Both the position numbers and the translations under genes were made by a program. 64,000 nt of DNA from Capillidium heterosporum (lineage: Eukaryota; Entomophthoromycota; Entomophthoromycetes; Entomophthorales; Capillidiaceae): NCBI GenBank assembly GCA_016630905.1, contig WBMQ01000007.1, positions 62,001 through 126,000 on the forward strand. The letters run 5' to 3'. Position 1 is the stretch's first letter. Every line of letters begins with the position of its first letter. This document shows positions 1-12,202 of this stretch, piece after piece. Below the pieces are notes generated by a model. It saw only the letters and a list, made by a program, of their open reading frames with translations, did not search any database and was not told the origin of the DNA.

Positions 1-582
1 TGCCATTTTCAACTATAATTATATGCTAATTTTATACTATGAAAGCAATACGTTTATCTTCACCAAAATATTATTTATATATATTATAGAATATGGGTTT
101 TGAGTATATTAACTTTCATATACGATATAAATCCGCTTTACTAAATATAATTACATTGTATAAAAAGCAATTATATATATAGCAAACAAGTATATAAATG
201 AAATAACGATAGTGCCCCACTATTTTTCCAATACACTGACATCATATCAGATCGAGCTTATACCATTACCCCCTAAGATTCGGTCAGACTTCTCCAATAA
301 ACTGCAAGGAAAATCGGATGTCCATCAAGTATTGGCTACCATCATCCAAACTAATTTCCAAATAAAGCAACTTTCGAATCTAATTTTGAAATGTATAGGC
401 TAAAACTCGACCAAAAGCCAAAGAAAACTCCGATTTACACCATAAGGATAAACGAAAGGTTGAAGAATAAAAAGCTGAAGGTTCCTTGAAAATTGAAGTA
501 TATATCGACTGTCGGCAGGTTATCCAACTTCAACTAATTTATCATACGGTACAGGTTACATCAACAATAGCATAAAGAAGCC
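1..582. other. AT-rich intergenic, no gene seen
   Basis: Upstream region of the carrier gene. A 63-codon frame at 212-403 has no ATG start and no recognisable motif, and I do not count it as a gene. Confidence 0.5.
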
Positions 583-1603
583 ATGACCCAAAGTTTAGAG
601 CTCAAGGAAAACTGCCAACCCAAAACCACCAAGTTACCACCCAAGCTAGCAGGGTTTTTAGCTGGAGGGCTAGGTGCCTGCTGTGCTGTAACTTTTACCA
701 ACCCATTTGAAGTAAACATTCATTTATCTCTCTGCTTACCAATTTCACTTTACATTAGGTAGTAAAAACTCGCTTACAGCTACAAGGCGAGTTAACCAAG
801 TCGGTAACCAAAGCATCAAGGATTTACAAGAGCTTACCACAAGCCTTTTTACTCATCTTAAAAACTGAAAAGCTACCTGGTATCCAACGCGGCCTAGTTG
901 CAGCTTACAACTACCAACTTATTATGAACGGTGTACGGTTCGGTCTCTACGACATCCTAAAGCAAAACTTACCCAACACCTACGCGAGCTCTATATTAAG
1001 TGCTATAGTTTCAGGCGGCTTAGGTGCTAGTTTAGGTTCTCCTCTCTTTCTAATCAAGACACGTCTGCAAGCCTTTTCCCCAACTTTCAAAGTAGGCACC
1101 CAGTACGAGTACAAAGGGGTTATAGATGGTTTAGCCAAAGTTTACAAGAAGGAAGGCTTAGCCGGTTGGTTTAGAGGTACTCCGGCCTCGGCACTACGAA
1201 CTTCGGTAGGTAGTATGGTACAGTTACCTACCTATGAGCTCAGCAAGAAGTATTTCCAAAGTTTGGGATTGCAGGATACAAAGCTACATTTCTTTTCCAG
1301 TATGGTTTCCGGATTCTTTGTATGCTGTGCTATGAACCCCTTTGACGTTGTTACTACTAGATTGTACAACCAGCCTAGGGACCCTATAACTAACAAACCT
1401 ATGCTCTACAACTCTATTGGATCCTGTTTAGTAAAGACCGTAAAATCGGAAGGTGTATTTGGCCTCTTCAAAGGCTTTACCGCTCATTACTTTAGGATCG
1501 GTCCCCATACTATATTGACGTTTATATTCATGGTAACTTTTTTGCTAGATACTTTTGATATTGACTTTGGCTATAGGAGAAGTTCAAGAAATGGTTGGCT
1601 TAG
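583..1603 (+). CDS. OAC1: Mitochondrial carrier, oxaloacetate/sulfate type (Oac1 / SLC25A34-35 family)
   Basis: Exons 583-711, 759-1532 and 1577-1603, giving 309 aa, the usual carrier length. Three carrier repeats are visible. The signature motifs read NPFEVVKTRLQ (rebuilt across intron 1), GSPLFLIKTRLQ and NPFDVVTTRLYNQP. The stretches MNGVRFGLYD and FRIGPHTIL are typical of the SLC25A34/35 and yeast Oac1 branch, which moves oxaloacetate, sulfate or related anions across the inner mitochondrial membrane. The 47-nt intron 1 (gtaaac..attag) splits the first signature. A 44-nt intron 2 (1533-1576) restores the C-terminus EKFKKWLA followed by TAG; reading straight through gives an unlike tail ending at 1616. 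The start is the ATG at 583 because it lies just before the first repeat with no long presequence. Family is secure; substrate is inferred from similarity. Confidence 0.88.
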
Positions 1604-2542
1604 TATCTTTACATAGGCTGAAACTGTGAATGTTATTAGATGGTAGATTTGGGTATACTTTAACTTGGCAAAATAATTAATATATCTTATCCTATATTTT
1701 TTGCTTCTGCATACTATGAAGGGCTTTTATATCATTTAAGCTTCCTTCTTTATACACTTTTCTATACTGTATTCAGGTATGTAATATTTAAATCAACATT
1801 TATATCGTCAATTTACGCTTTAAATATTAAATTTATATGTCACCAAATATGATATCCAGCCTAAAGGTTAGTATATTTATAACTATAATAAAGAATATCT
1901 ATTGAGCATAAATATCACTCCGATAACCAATATACCCTAGCAAATGATGATATAAGGCTATGATATTCGTTTTTAAACGTCCATTTGTGAAGTATTTCAT
2001 TTATAGATTAGAAGCTGTCTTTAAATATAAGCTAAAGCGAAAGACATATAGGATATATAATGCTTTTAAATCCAACAGACCCCGTTTTCCAAAAGCTGAT
2101 TCTAACAAACTGTATAATTTACGTGATTTCTAGTCTAATGCTTGGCATCATAAAGTGTGGTAAACATCAAAATTAGTTATTTAGTTTGCTGGAGTCTAGC
2201 ATTCGAAAAATGGGACCAAAGAAAGCTCTAAAATGAAATGTTTATTCAAAATGGTTCTGTTGGAAAAACAAAGTGTTCAAGTCTATAGCTCCAAGAACTG
2301 ACACTAGCACTAGTCTACAAACTAAACGCAGCTTGTAAGAACGGGCTCAGTGATGTTGCCGACTATCGCAGAACTAACTTGTAAGCTAAGCTTGATTGAA
2401 ATTTTTATTCATAATGTCGTCAGCTTGAAATTCTCCAATAAAATTGCAGATAATTGGCTGGAGCAAAGCGTAGGTCGTTGATGAGTTTGCAGCCAACTCA
2501 ATTTTTCGAGTCCATTTCAACAGGAGCCAAGGCTACAAGAAT
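1604..2542. other. Intergenic, nothing recognised
   Basis: AT-rich spacer between the carrier and the Ubr1-like gene. No open frame of note and no RNA gene seen. Confidence 0.5.
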
Positions 2543-5500
2543 ATGGAGGATTCAAATTTCAAGACTAGGTTAGAAGCATTCCTAAAGAAAAAGATAACTG
2601 AGAAGATCAGCTACGACATTTATTTTAAAGAGCTGTTGAGCTTTATAGGGCTTGATGATGTAGACGTATCAAAAAAGAAGCTAAGTTTTAAAGCAAGCGA
2701 TGCCGACGTAATATCTTCCTTCTGTGGGAAAATCTTCGACAAAGATGAGGTCGTATATTCCTGCAAGTAACTTGAATTATTTCTACAATATTTACAAAAC
2801 TAGGCAATGCTCCCAAGATCCAACTTGCGTCCTTTGTGAAAAATGCTTCAAGGCAACGAACCATGAAGGGCATGACGTTCATGTAAGCTTACACTCTAGC
2901 GGAATTGGTTCCTGCGATTGTGGGGATCCTGAAGCTTTTAACTATCCTTTAAACTGTTTAATACATTCACATAACATCGATTCCGCCTATTTAGCCCGAA
3001 ACCTACCTAAAAGCTGCCTTCAAAATTTGGATACCTTTCTTAACGTTACTTTCGACTACATAATCGATGTTCTAAGATGCCTCCAAGCTTCGAGCTTCGA
3101 TTGCCTGAATCAGGAGCAGATTCTAGCCGACACTAGGATGCTGAAGGAAATATTCAGATCTATCCTGAGGAAGACAACTATGATCTCCTACTGTGGAACG
3201 ATGAAAAGCACAGCTACCCCGAAGTTGAAGGCTTACTTAATGGTGCACTTAGCAATCTTGAAGAGGCAAAGCGAATTACTAAGCGTGTCGACAAAATAGG
3301 TCGGGCAATCGTAGTTAGTTCGTCCGATATAGCTCATCTGATTGAAATTGCCCAACCATTTATAGACAAGGAATTGCAAATAACGATTCGCATCAACTTC
3401 GTAACAAAACTGGAGAACTTGGCTGCCGAGTTGGTTGAACTTCTTTCGATCCTGGCTGATAACGAATTCGACAGCTACTGTAACGGAGCGTTCTCCTCAT
3501 ACTTTGTAAATAAAGTAGCGGAAGTGCTACTTCGCAATGAGCATGGCCTTCTATCAACCATAACACCAATTAACAACAACGTTGACGGACCTCCTTTTGC
3601 CCTCAGCACATTGACAACACCATTTTCCCAAGAGGAGGAATTCCATCGCTATAAAGGTATTTCAAGCTACTTCTCCCTGTTCGCGCCAGAAAGAAATGTC
3701 GTAGTTTCCTGTTCTGATGAAGGTTTCCTCCCCCTTTCTGATTCTTTTGAACTACCTGTATCTATAAAAAAGTCAGAAACGGTGGCTGGGTTGACGATTA
3801 CTAGACTAGACTGGTTGCTTCAGCTAAATACCAGGCTATGGAAATTTTACCAACCAAAACTATTTTCATTACTCTCACGAGCACTCTTGATCAACATTGA
3901 TTTCAAGGTACCAGCAGCCGAGCACTTTGCGATGAACTACCCGACCATATTTAAAAGCACTCCCTTCAGACCAAACGAGGACCACCTAGAAGTTTTGAAG
4001 TTCTCGGTTCAGTTTTTCACCTCGCCAAAGGTTATCGAAGATTTGTACCACAAGCTGAATTTCGTCACTTGCCTATTTGATTTGATCATTGATGCGATTG
4101 GTGGTACCAGCTACACATACCAAGACTTTTGCCGATTCGCTCTCCCAAAGACGATCAACTTTAACGAGTTCAACCTTAAAGACGCTAAGCTTTCAACTCT
4201 TTTCACGGATGTCGACTACTTTTTGAAGTCAAGTAAGATACTAGCAGCTATCCCCGAGCGCTTGGATCTCCTTCAGCAGAATCTATTTATTTTATCAATG
4301 TTCCAAGGAATAAATTCAACGATACGTAGGATTGGGGATCATGTGGAATTCGAGTCCAATACCTATCACGGCACACTGTTTCTAATATACAGGCTAGGCA
4401 CGCTAATCACCAACTTCTCAGCAGCATATCAAGGTTCTTTTGATAGCTTACTAAGAGCCATCCACTATACGCTACATGTTCTTAACAAATGGGTCTACTC
4501 TGACGAGCAAGTACTATTTTTCAAGACCTACTACTACACACTACCAAGATTTCCAGATTGTCGACTTTAGCGTTTCCCACAGACCAGTTTCGTTTATCTA
4601 TCCTCTACACTGGTTTTTATCGGCCTTATTTATGCATCTCGTACGAATCAACCACTACAAATCACCATATCTGAACTTTGGCAGCTTTATTTATCTTATA
4701 CTAGGTCCTGAATCTGCCAACTTCGACCTAAGAAAGAACCGACTTTTGATGATCATGGATTACCCAATCAGTGTAGTGGTCAAGGCAGCTCAAGTATCGT
4801 GTGGGCTGTGGGTTCGAAATGGAGCGAGCACCGCCTTTGAAGGGCGTTATTTCAGCTATTCCAACGACACTATGCAAGCACATACTCTATTTATGTCCCA
4901 GATGATGCTAATACTGTTCCCATCCGACCAGGTTTTATCTACCTTCATAAACAGATTCGATATCTCCAACCTATTGACCTTCAATCTCAGTCACAATGTC
5001 TACGACGAAAAGCAGTTTAATGCAATGGCCTTGGCTTGTCTTAGATTCGTTATTCACTTGGTTTCATGGAGAGCAGATATAATCGAGCTATCCGATATCG
5101 AGCAAGCGAGATACTATATTGCCAATGCCACGTTCGATTACAAAGATTACCGTACCATTAGTAGGCAGATTCCTCGGGACCTTTCCGAACACGTTACACC
5201 AGAGTTAATGACCGAAATGTGCGACTACAGCCCGCCTGAGGGCCTTAGAGACTCAGGAACTTATATCCTAAAGAAGAAGTTTGGTTATCTTGTGGACCCC
5301 TACTTTTACTTTAACAGCCAGAACGAGGTGAGTAAGGCGGAGGCGTATAGATTCAAGTGCGATTCCAAGCAGTTCATAAATCTTCTTAGGATAGAATCTG
5401 GTCCTTTCAAGTTCGTTGGCGACTTCGTACACACACAGCTAATGACAAAGGTTATATTCTTTACCATCTATCACGGTTTACTTTCGAGCAAGGGGTACGA

Positions 5501-8500
5501 TTTAATTGACTGCGTGTTACACTTGTATCTCATAGCGATTGAAGATGAGAACAGCACTTACAGCATCAAGAACAAGAGTGAGATGAACATTGGAGGACTG
5601 TGGACCAACTCGACATTCGAATACGCTAACAATCCAACTCCTAAAGACGAACTTGAAGGATGCCGGGACTGTGTCGACATGTTACTTCTTACCATGGAAC
5701 GAAACTCAGATGAGTTGCGTGAGGCCAAATTGAAATTGATTCTATCGACTTTCGAGAAATATGGATCACAGTTGGCCAAGGACAAGATAAGTAACTTCTA
5801 TGCAGCTTAAGGAGAGGACTGGCAAGAACAAAGAGGTCGAACTGCTGGCATTGAAAAAGAAGCGTGCTGCAGAAGCCAGGAAGGCCAAGATTCTGGCATC
5901 CATGACAAGTGCTCAAAACATGTTTATCGATGGTCAACAAAGCCTTTACAACGAAGTGGAGCAGGTCGAAGGCGAGATCGTCGAAGCGACCAAAAACCTG
6001 AACCTGGACGCGCACCTCGAGCCCTACCTGACTGGGAACTGTATAGTTTGCCAGGAAAAGTGCAGCAATACCAAACTATTTGGAGTTTTTACACTAGTCC
6101 AACCTTCCCTCATTTTAAGTCAGATTGATTCACAGGACATCCAATTTTCGGATAAGTTGTTCTCCGAAGATGAGCTACCTTGTACGAAATATGAGCACGA
6201 TTCTGACGTACCACATATCGATTTGGGTCCTAGGAATGCACAGCCACCTCCTGGAACTAATGGCACGCGTGGTGGGTTACATATATCGTCCTGTGGACAT
6301 ATCTTTCACAACCAGTGCTTCAACAGTTATCTGAGGGAGACACTTCAAAGAGCCTTCAATCAAAGTTTAAACGGGTTGAGTGGGAGGTACACGCATACCA
6401 GCTGTCCACTTTGTAAGTCGGTAGGCAATACGTTAATTCCAGTCTGTGGGAACCCTGGAAAGGAGATCAAGTACGTAAGAACCGACCCACAAAACTTTGA
6501 AACTTTTATGGAAAAGTTAATTGGAGATGGTATCAATGTCAATGAGTCTACTGCTGTAAGGGATTTCCTTGGATTCGCTGAAGCAACTCCACCACCTAAC
6601 GGGCCTTCGTACCGACCTATCAACTTTTCACTACTCAGTCAGCTGCGGGAAGATTTTAACGACATCAACAACGTTCACAATGATTTCTCTGGCGAGCAAG
6701 ATACGGAAAGGCCAAGTCAAGAAACCTCCCATGATGAAGACACAGGAATACATGATTCAGAAACTTCCCAAGATGAAAATGCTGAATTCGTTGACGCAGC
6801 CGATGAACTAACTGACGAAGATAATGAAAGTGAAGCAAGTTACCACTCGATTAGAGAAATCTCTGAAGGATCTGAATACGATGAAACAGGCAGTGATGAC
6901 TATGAAGAGACTATGGGCCTTTTTGGAGATGAACAAGACACCGATGAAGAGCCATTAGGTTTTATGAATGTGGGTATGGAGCCTACGAGAGATCAACTAC
7001 CATTCCTTGAAAATCTAATCAACATAATGAACGATGAAAACGGGAATGATCCGTTTATCGATACAGCTGACAATCCAGACGCTGATGGATGGCAGCCGAC
7101 TCTTGGAGGACGCATGCTCGTTAGATTTGAGCGCGCTATTGGAGCTGCTGATGGAGGGAACGAGGATTCTGGCGAGTACAGTATCAGCCAACAACTTCGA
7201 CAACTTGTTCCCGGAAGTCGTAGATAGAAACGATCCAACACACCGGTTAGCCTCGACCATAAAGTTCCTAGCTACAGCCGCCTCCCCACCAATGCGTCAG
7301 AACTTCGAAAGATCGGACCTTGGCGTAACTTCAACTGCAAAAAACAACTCAGAAAGCCTTTTGCGAAGCTTAGTATATACCATTTCTATGTTGGAGGTAA
7401 GTGACCGCTCTAAAGTCCACCGATCCGGTACTAGGATGCCGCTGATAGTCGATCGCGTCTCTACCAAAAACATTGACAGCTTTGTCTTAGTTTGGAACTC
7501 AATCTTGATGATGTATAGCAAGGAATCGAAGCTGGAGGATCCCAACCGGATCTGGCCTGGAAAGAAAATCACCAGCGCTTTCAATGACCCTAAATCCCTC
7601 CTCGCCAAAGACCCGTTCCTGCTCCTTGTCCAGATGACCCTCTACTTCTTGGAGAACTCAACCTGCGAATTTTTCAGCATCCTACAAATATGTTTCAACC
7701 TTCATCTGATTAAGCTCATCAGCTGTGCATTCAAGCGTACTCCGAAGGACATTTCAAGCATGAATGTTCGAATCGACCAAAACAACTGGATCATCTCAAT
7801 TATTCGATCAGTGATGGACGCTGAAGGTCTAAATCCAGATAGGACTCTCGGCGAGTGTGCACGATGGAGATTCGACCTCTCCATCCCGTTCATCCAGCTG
7901 CAGCTCAACGTTTTCTTGCGCAAGGTTTTGTTGTTTATGACGGCCTGCCAGATCCCCATCCCCAAGGAAGCGGCATGCGGGGACGAGTTGGCCGACAACT
8001 TGGAGGCAGCTGGGCTCAAGTTCGAAGACGTACGATCGTGCATTCTAACCCCCTTCAGCTTAAAAATGCTCAAGTACCGATCGGAGTCGGCAATCAAAAT
8101 TGTCTTAGACTACCCCTATCCTTACAAACCCTTCCCACTACCCGAAGCGTCTAGATATGCTGTTCAACTCTATGACAAACGAGATGTCCAAGGTCTGCGA
8201 CAGTACCGAGCTGGCTTTGTGCATCATTTGTGGTGCAGTACTTTGTCAGCAGTCCTGGTGCCGTGGTAATGGCACCGGTAAACACGTTCGATTCCGCGAT
8301 CACAACAAGGAATGTAACGGAGAGTTGGGGCTCTACTTCAGCCCCAAGCGTAACACCATCGATATGGTCGCTTACAATCGAGCCTTCGCCTTGACTACAC
8401 CGTACCTCAACATCCACGGTTTCGCTTATAAGATTGAAGAGTAAGTTTTTGTTTTTGAATATGTACTAACTATTCTGTAGCAACCATCTGCCCCACTATT

Positions 8501-8580
8501 TGAATGAAAAGAGACATAATGCATTGTTCCAGCTACTACTGGAGCATAAGATAATCGATGAAGCTAACTATGAGCTTTGA
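2543..8580 (+). CDS. UBR1: Ubr1-like N-recognin, E3 ubiquitin ligase of the N-end rule pathway
   Basis: One large multi-exon gene of about 1,950 aa, the usual Ubr1 size. Domains in order: UBR zinc box at about 2715-2950 (FCGKIFDKDEVVYSC, then CSQDPTCVLCEKCF and CDCGDPEAF, joined by a 37-nt intron 2767-2803); a ClpS-like type-2 degron region around 3170-3370 (DNYDLLLWNDEKHSY); the winged-helix/UBLC region; a RING-H2 at about 6040-6440 (CIVCQEKC, SCGHIFH, CPLCKS); an acidic stretch 6690-6970; and the C-terminal cysteine/histidine autoinhibitory region. It recognises destabilising N-termini and ubiquitinates those proteins. The last intron 8441-8480 has a perfect tactaac branch site, and the final exon ends at TGA 8578. 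An intron at 4511-4556 is plausible. Frame changes near 3069-3170, 5791-5833, 7176-7227 and 8150-8162 are not cleanly explained by introns; see findings. Family certain, exact exons not. Confidence 0.88.
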
Positions 8581-9168
8581 TGTTGAGCTCATATATTAAT
8601 GTTAGCTTTCAGTACTAAATGATTTACCTTTGTTTAATAGGATTCAAAATTCACAAATTTAGATATGTTTTTGATAAAATATAGTTTTACATTTATTGAT
8701 TGGCTAATTAGAAACTTATTTATAATCTATATTATACAAAATCAATATACCTAAGAGTTGAACATATCCAACTTTTAATGCAACATTATAAAATAGATTC
8801 AAAAGACCCAAGATATAACACATTGAAAAGTGCATTTTTATCAACAAACGCCTTAACATTAACATAATTTATCTAGGCTCGTTGACGTTCAACTATATTA
8901 TAAGGATTTCCCAGTTTACTTGTGCAAGTAAATGTATATATGGCTTTAAGTTTTGAAATAAGAATTTGCCAGTATATATTTCTAATCTAAGAATACATAA
9001 TAAAAGTTGCTTAATTATATATCAATATTTAGCATTCAACAACATTAAAGATAGCTATGTAAACAAACAGGAATACAAAAATACTAGAATATGTTTATAT
9101 ATAGGAATCTTAATAGCAAAAATTATTATCAGCAAATTTATACAGGGCCAATAAAAGAAAATCAATAG
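8581..9168. other. Intergenic between convergent genes, nothing recognised
   Basis: Very AT-rich 3' region shared by the Ubr1-like gene and the minus-strand F-box-like gene. A 62-codon frame at 8966 is not convincing. Confidence 0.5.
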
Positions 9169-10446
9169 CTACACAAAGGCAGATCGACTACCTATAAACT
9201 GAATTAAATTGACCGGATCGTTCAAAATGTTTAGGAAGAGGAGCTTAGGGAAAGTGACCTCGTGGTCGTAGACCGAGGTAGGTAAGGAAGTTATGTCGGG
9301 GTGGAAGGCTAGGTGGATACTGTACAAAGTGACTATCTTGGAGAGGAAGTATATAAATCTAGGATAAAGGTCCATGAGAGTCGCCATTTTAAACTTTCGA
9401 AGCTTCAAGCTGGGTTCAAAGTCGAAGAGAGCAGTTGAAAAACCACCTTTCAACTCCAAATCAGTAAGATTGGGTAGCTGGTGGAAGAATCGCAACACAT
9501 TGTGCGTCTCACTGGGGTCGGGGAATAGACTGATCTTCAACTTGGTTATGGATTCAAATACGATTAAACTGGTTCGTGAATCCAAATGGGGGCAGGATAG
9601 ATGCAGGGCGTTGAGTCTAGTGAACCGATAAGAGGGTTTGAGGTAATCCTTGAAGCAGCTGTCAATAGACATCTCTTTGAGGTTGGGCCAGAACCGTGCG
9701 TCGGCCAAGTACTTGGTGTACCAGGTTGGTTGAGGTGGAGTTGAGACGTAGATGATAAGCTTTTCCAGTTTGGAAAAAATGGGAGTTGGGCTGAGATGAG
9801 TCGGTAGGTTGGCCGAAGTAACTTTGGATCGTACCTGCACTTTGAGGACCCTGATATTAGGGAAGTTAGCCTGAATGTAGTGAAAGTCGGACCCGGCCAT
9901 CTCGCTCCAGCAGCAGAAGAAGGTGGTTACGGTAGTACTGTAGATGTACTGGATAGGGAAGTTAGAGGAGTACTTGCCGGTGACAGCTAGTTTGCTCAAG
10001 TTTTGGAACATTTTGAGTAGTGGTGAGAAGTTAACCTTCACCTCACCAATATTGAGTTCGTAACCCTTCAATTTACAGTATGCATTCAAACTTTCTTCAG
10101 TCAAATTGTCAAAATGAGATTCCTTGCTGATGACCTCTCTGTAGATCCTAATATTTTTGAAGGCAATAATAGGGGCTCGTAGTTGAATGGGTATATAAAG
10201 AAAGCATTTTACAAAATTTCGATACCTCTTTAGTATTTGCAAAACTATACTGTCCTTCTTCAAGCTGCGGCTGTCCTTTTCAACTAAGTCGGCAAACCTT
10301 GAATCGTCAATTACTTCAAATATAAATGGAAGACAAAGCTTGCGAAAGAATTTATTGGTAAGACCCAATGTACATCGAGATTTGTGGTCAAGGTTGGTAA
10401 CAATACTTAGCAGTAGCTGGGGCGAAAGCTTGGTAAATGTTGACAT
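9169..10446 (-). CDS. F-box-like / leucine-rich protein (paralogue of the gene at 10844)
   Basis: Single uninterrupted frame of 425 aa from the ATG at 10446. The frame runs upstream to 10482 only from a GTG. The N-terminus, LSPQLLLSIVTNLDHKSR followed by a short basic helix, looks like an F-box core. The rest is an irregular leucine-rich series with repeats such as LPNLTDLELKG, as in fungal F-box/LRR proteins. Such proteins usually join SCF ubiquitin ligases, the F-box binding Skp1 and the repeats binding a target; that role is inferred. It is divergent from, and clearly related to, the next gene: both share TNK(F/Y)(F/L)R after the F-box and the order of the downstream segments. Target unknown. 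Confidence 0.7.
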   Translation of the reverse strand: MSTFTKLSPQLLLSIVTNLDHKSRCTLGLTNKFFRKLCLPFIFEVIDDSRFADLVEKDSRSLKKDSIVLQILKRYRNFVKCFLYIPIQLRAPIIAFKNIRIYREVISKESHFDNLTEESLNAYCKLKGYELNIGEVKVNFSPLLKMFQNLSKLAVTGKYSSNFPIQYIYSTTVTTFFCCWSEMAGSDFHYIQANFPNIRVLKVQVRSKVTSANLPTHLSPTPIFSKLEKLIIYVSTPPQPTWYTKYLADARFWPNLKEMSIDSCFKDYLKPSYRFTRLNALHLSCPHLDSRTSLIVFESITKLKISLFPDPSETHNVLRFFHQLPNLTDLELKGGFSTALFDFEPSLKLRKFKMATLMDLYPRFIYFLSKIVTLYSIHLAFHPDITSLPTSVYDHEVTFPKLLFLNILNDPVNLIQFIGSRSAFV

Positions 10447-10843
10447 AGGACACAGCTGTTGCAGATAAACTTTGTGGCTCACAGAAACAATTAAAGTATT
10501 GTCCGACTGGACCTTATATAGCGGATATTCCCGTTCTATTTGCTGAGAAACTTTAAATTAAATCGAATGTGATCAAATAGATGCTACCTTGTTCAAATTA
10601 TATGAGAAATTGTGCAAAACTCATTAATGTAAACTTACGCTTTCCTTGTATTTATACTTTATCTAATTTAGAACATAATAGTTTATTCAGTATTGCAATT
10701 ACTCCGCATGCATTTACCACCAATCCTTTAAGTTGCAAACCCATTGAATTGTGTATAGCTTTCAGAACAGACCACTGACAAGTTTAGCTTTCTTTTTCAG
10801 AAATCAAGATAAACAAGAACGCCTACACTCTAAATCCTTCGAG
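10447..10843. promoter_or_regulatory. Bidirectional intergenic between two F-box-like genes
   Basis: About 400 bp separates the two divergent start codons, so it must hold both promoters. A TATA-like tatata lies near 10515 on the side of the minus gene. No other element is recognised. Confidence 0.35.
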
Positions 10844-12202
10844 ATGCTCAACATTACTGACCTCCCATCAGAACTACTGACGGAAATCGTTTCAATAATC
10901 GATCATCAATCCAGGTACAATGTTAGTTTGACTAATAAGTATTTACGCCAAATCGCCTTTGTTTTAATGTTCAAAGACACATGCTTTTCAGTCCCAGAGC
11001 AAACGGACGTGGCTCAGCTCAGTGAGAACATGATGGTAAATGAAGTGATCGAGAAGTTTGGCAACTCCATAAGGATTTTTCGAAATTATTCTGATAAAAT
11101 CGACATTCCAATTACATGCTTCAGGAACCTCAAGATCTTCAAAGAAAGAGTTAGGAATAGTGAGCACTACATTAACCTAGGTAACGATTCTTTAAACCTG
11201 TATAGAAACTTGGAAAGCTATGGGCTTTACATCGACACTGCTGAACTCAACTATACACCGATACTTCCAATCCTTCAAACTTTGAGTAGGATATCAATAT
11301 CCGGTGACAATTCAAATTCATTTCCACTTGACCAGATCTTTAGTGCAAATATAAAAACTTTGGAGTACTCCTGGAAGATTCTTGATATTACCGACTCGTA
11401 CTTAATCCCTAGAACCTTCCCAAATCTCGAAAGCATTGGGCTCAAAGTGACCGACAGAGTAATTTATCCTGACGAAGAACCCGATGTCGATGCGACGCCC
11501 ATATTTTCAAGCGTCACTTCACTTGTAGCGAACATCCTTTCCTTAGAAAACTACAGCACTCTACGGGACTACCTTTCGGATCCTGCCTACTGGCCTAACC
11601 TTCAAACATTGACAATCAACTGGGTATTCATCCCGTTCCTGTCACCTCAAAAGTACATGAGCCTCAAGCACCTGCAATGCTCTATCAACAGCCCTGTGCG
11701 CATAAACGTCATGCTCTTCTTCCCCAGCATTACTAGCTTGAAGGTCAAGTTGGAAAGGGTACTTCCCGGAGCTCCTTTTAGAGGGAACAACATTGTCCTT
11801 CTCTTCCGAGACTTCCCTAACCTCACCGACTTAGAGCTGGAGGGGGAGCTGCAACCGAAGGATTTTAAATTCAAGCCCAAAATTCAGCTGAAAAAGCTAC
11901 ATATAATCGGTCTTGAGCACCGAGGTGATGACTTCACCAAGTTCATCTTGAATTACACATCGATCCGCAGTCTGAGCATCGTCTTTACTAGCTTAGATAC
12001 CAACATATTTACCAATAAGCCGAGACGAGACATAGTGTTCCCGAACCTGATGTACCTCAACATCACTAACGGGGCTATTGGCTTTGAAAGCTTTATAAGA
12101 CGTCGAGCCCCTTTGCTACAGCCACCTACAATCGAAAGCAAACAAGAGACTTCCACTATTGATCTTACGGCATCACCTAACGAAGAGCCGAAAGGCAGAT
12201 GA
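10844..12202 (+). CDS. F-box-like / leucine-rich protein (paralogue of the gene at 10446)
   Basis: Uninterrupted frame. The ATG at 10844 gives 452 aa beginning MLNITDLPSELLTEIV, a typical F-box opening. The longer frame back to 10751 lacks an ATG start and would add 31 unlikely residues. The F-box (about residues 4-45) is followed by an irregular leucine-rich region to about residue 430, including FPNLTDLELEG, matching the same motif in the neighbouring minus-strand gene. The tail after residue 430 is hydrophilic. By family it should be an SCF substrate adaptor. The pair probably arose by local inverted duplication and has since diverged strongly. No target can be deduced. Confidence 0.72.
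   Translation: MLNITDLPSELLTEIVSIIDHQSRYNVSLTNKYLRQIAFVLMFKDTCFSVPEQTDVAQLSENMMVNEVIEKFGNSIRIFRNYSDKIDIPITCFRNLKIFKERVRNSEHYINLGNDSLNLYRNLESYGLYIDTAELNYTPILPILQTLSRISISGDNSNSFPLDQIFSANIKTLEYSWKILDITDSYLIPRTFPNLESIGLKVTDRVIYPDEEPDVDATPIFSSVTSLVANILSLENYSTLRDYLSDPAYWPNLQTLTINWVFIPFLSPQKYMSLKHLQCSINSPVRINVMLFFPSITSLKVKLERVLPGAPFRGNNIVLLFRDFPNLTDLELEGELQPKDFKFKPKIQLKKLHIIGLEHRGDDFTKFILNYTSIRSLSIVFTSLDTNIFTNKPRRDIVFPNLMYLNITNGAIGFESFIRRRAPLLQPPTIESKQETSTIDLTASPNEEPKGR

Noticed and set aside
212-403. 63-codon plus frame near the left edge
   Set aside because: No ATG start and no motif; composition like the surrounding spacer.
8149-8203. 55-nt intron (gtctag..gacag) to solve the Ubr1 frame change
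   Set aside because: It would remove the family's LP..LF..C segment that is conserved on both sides, so a one-base offset is a better reading.
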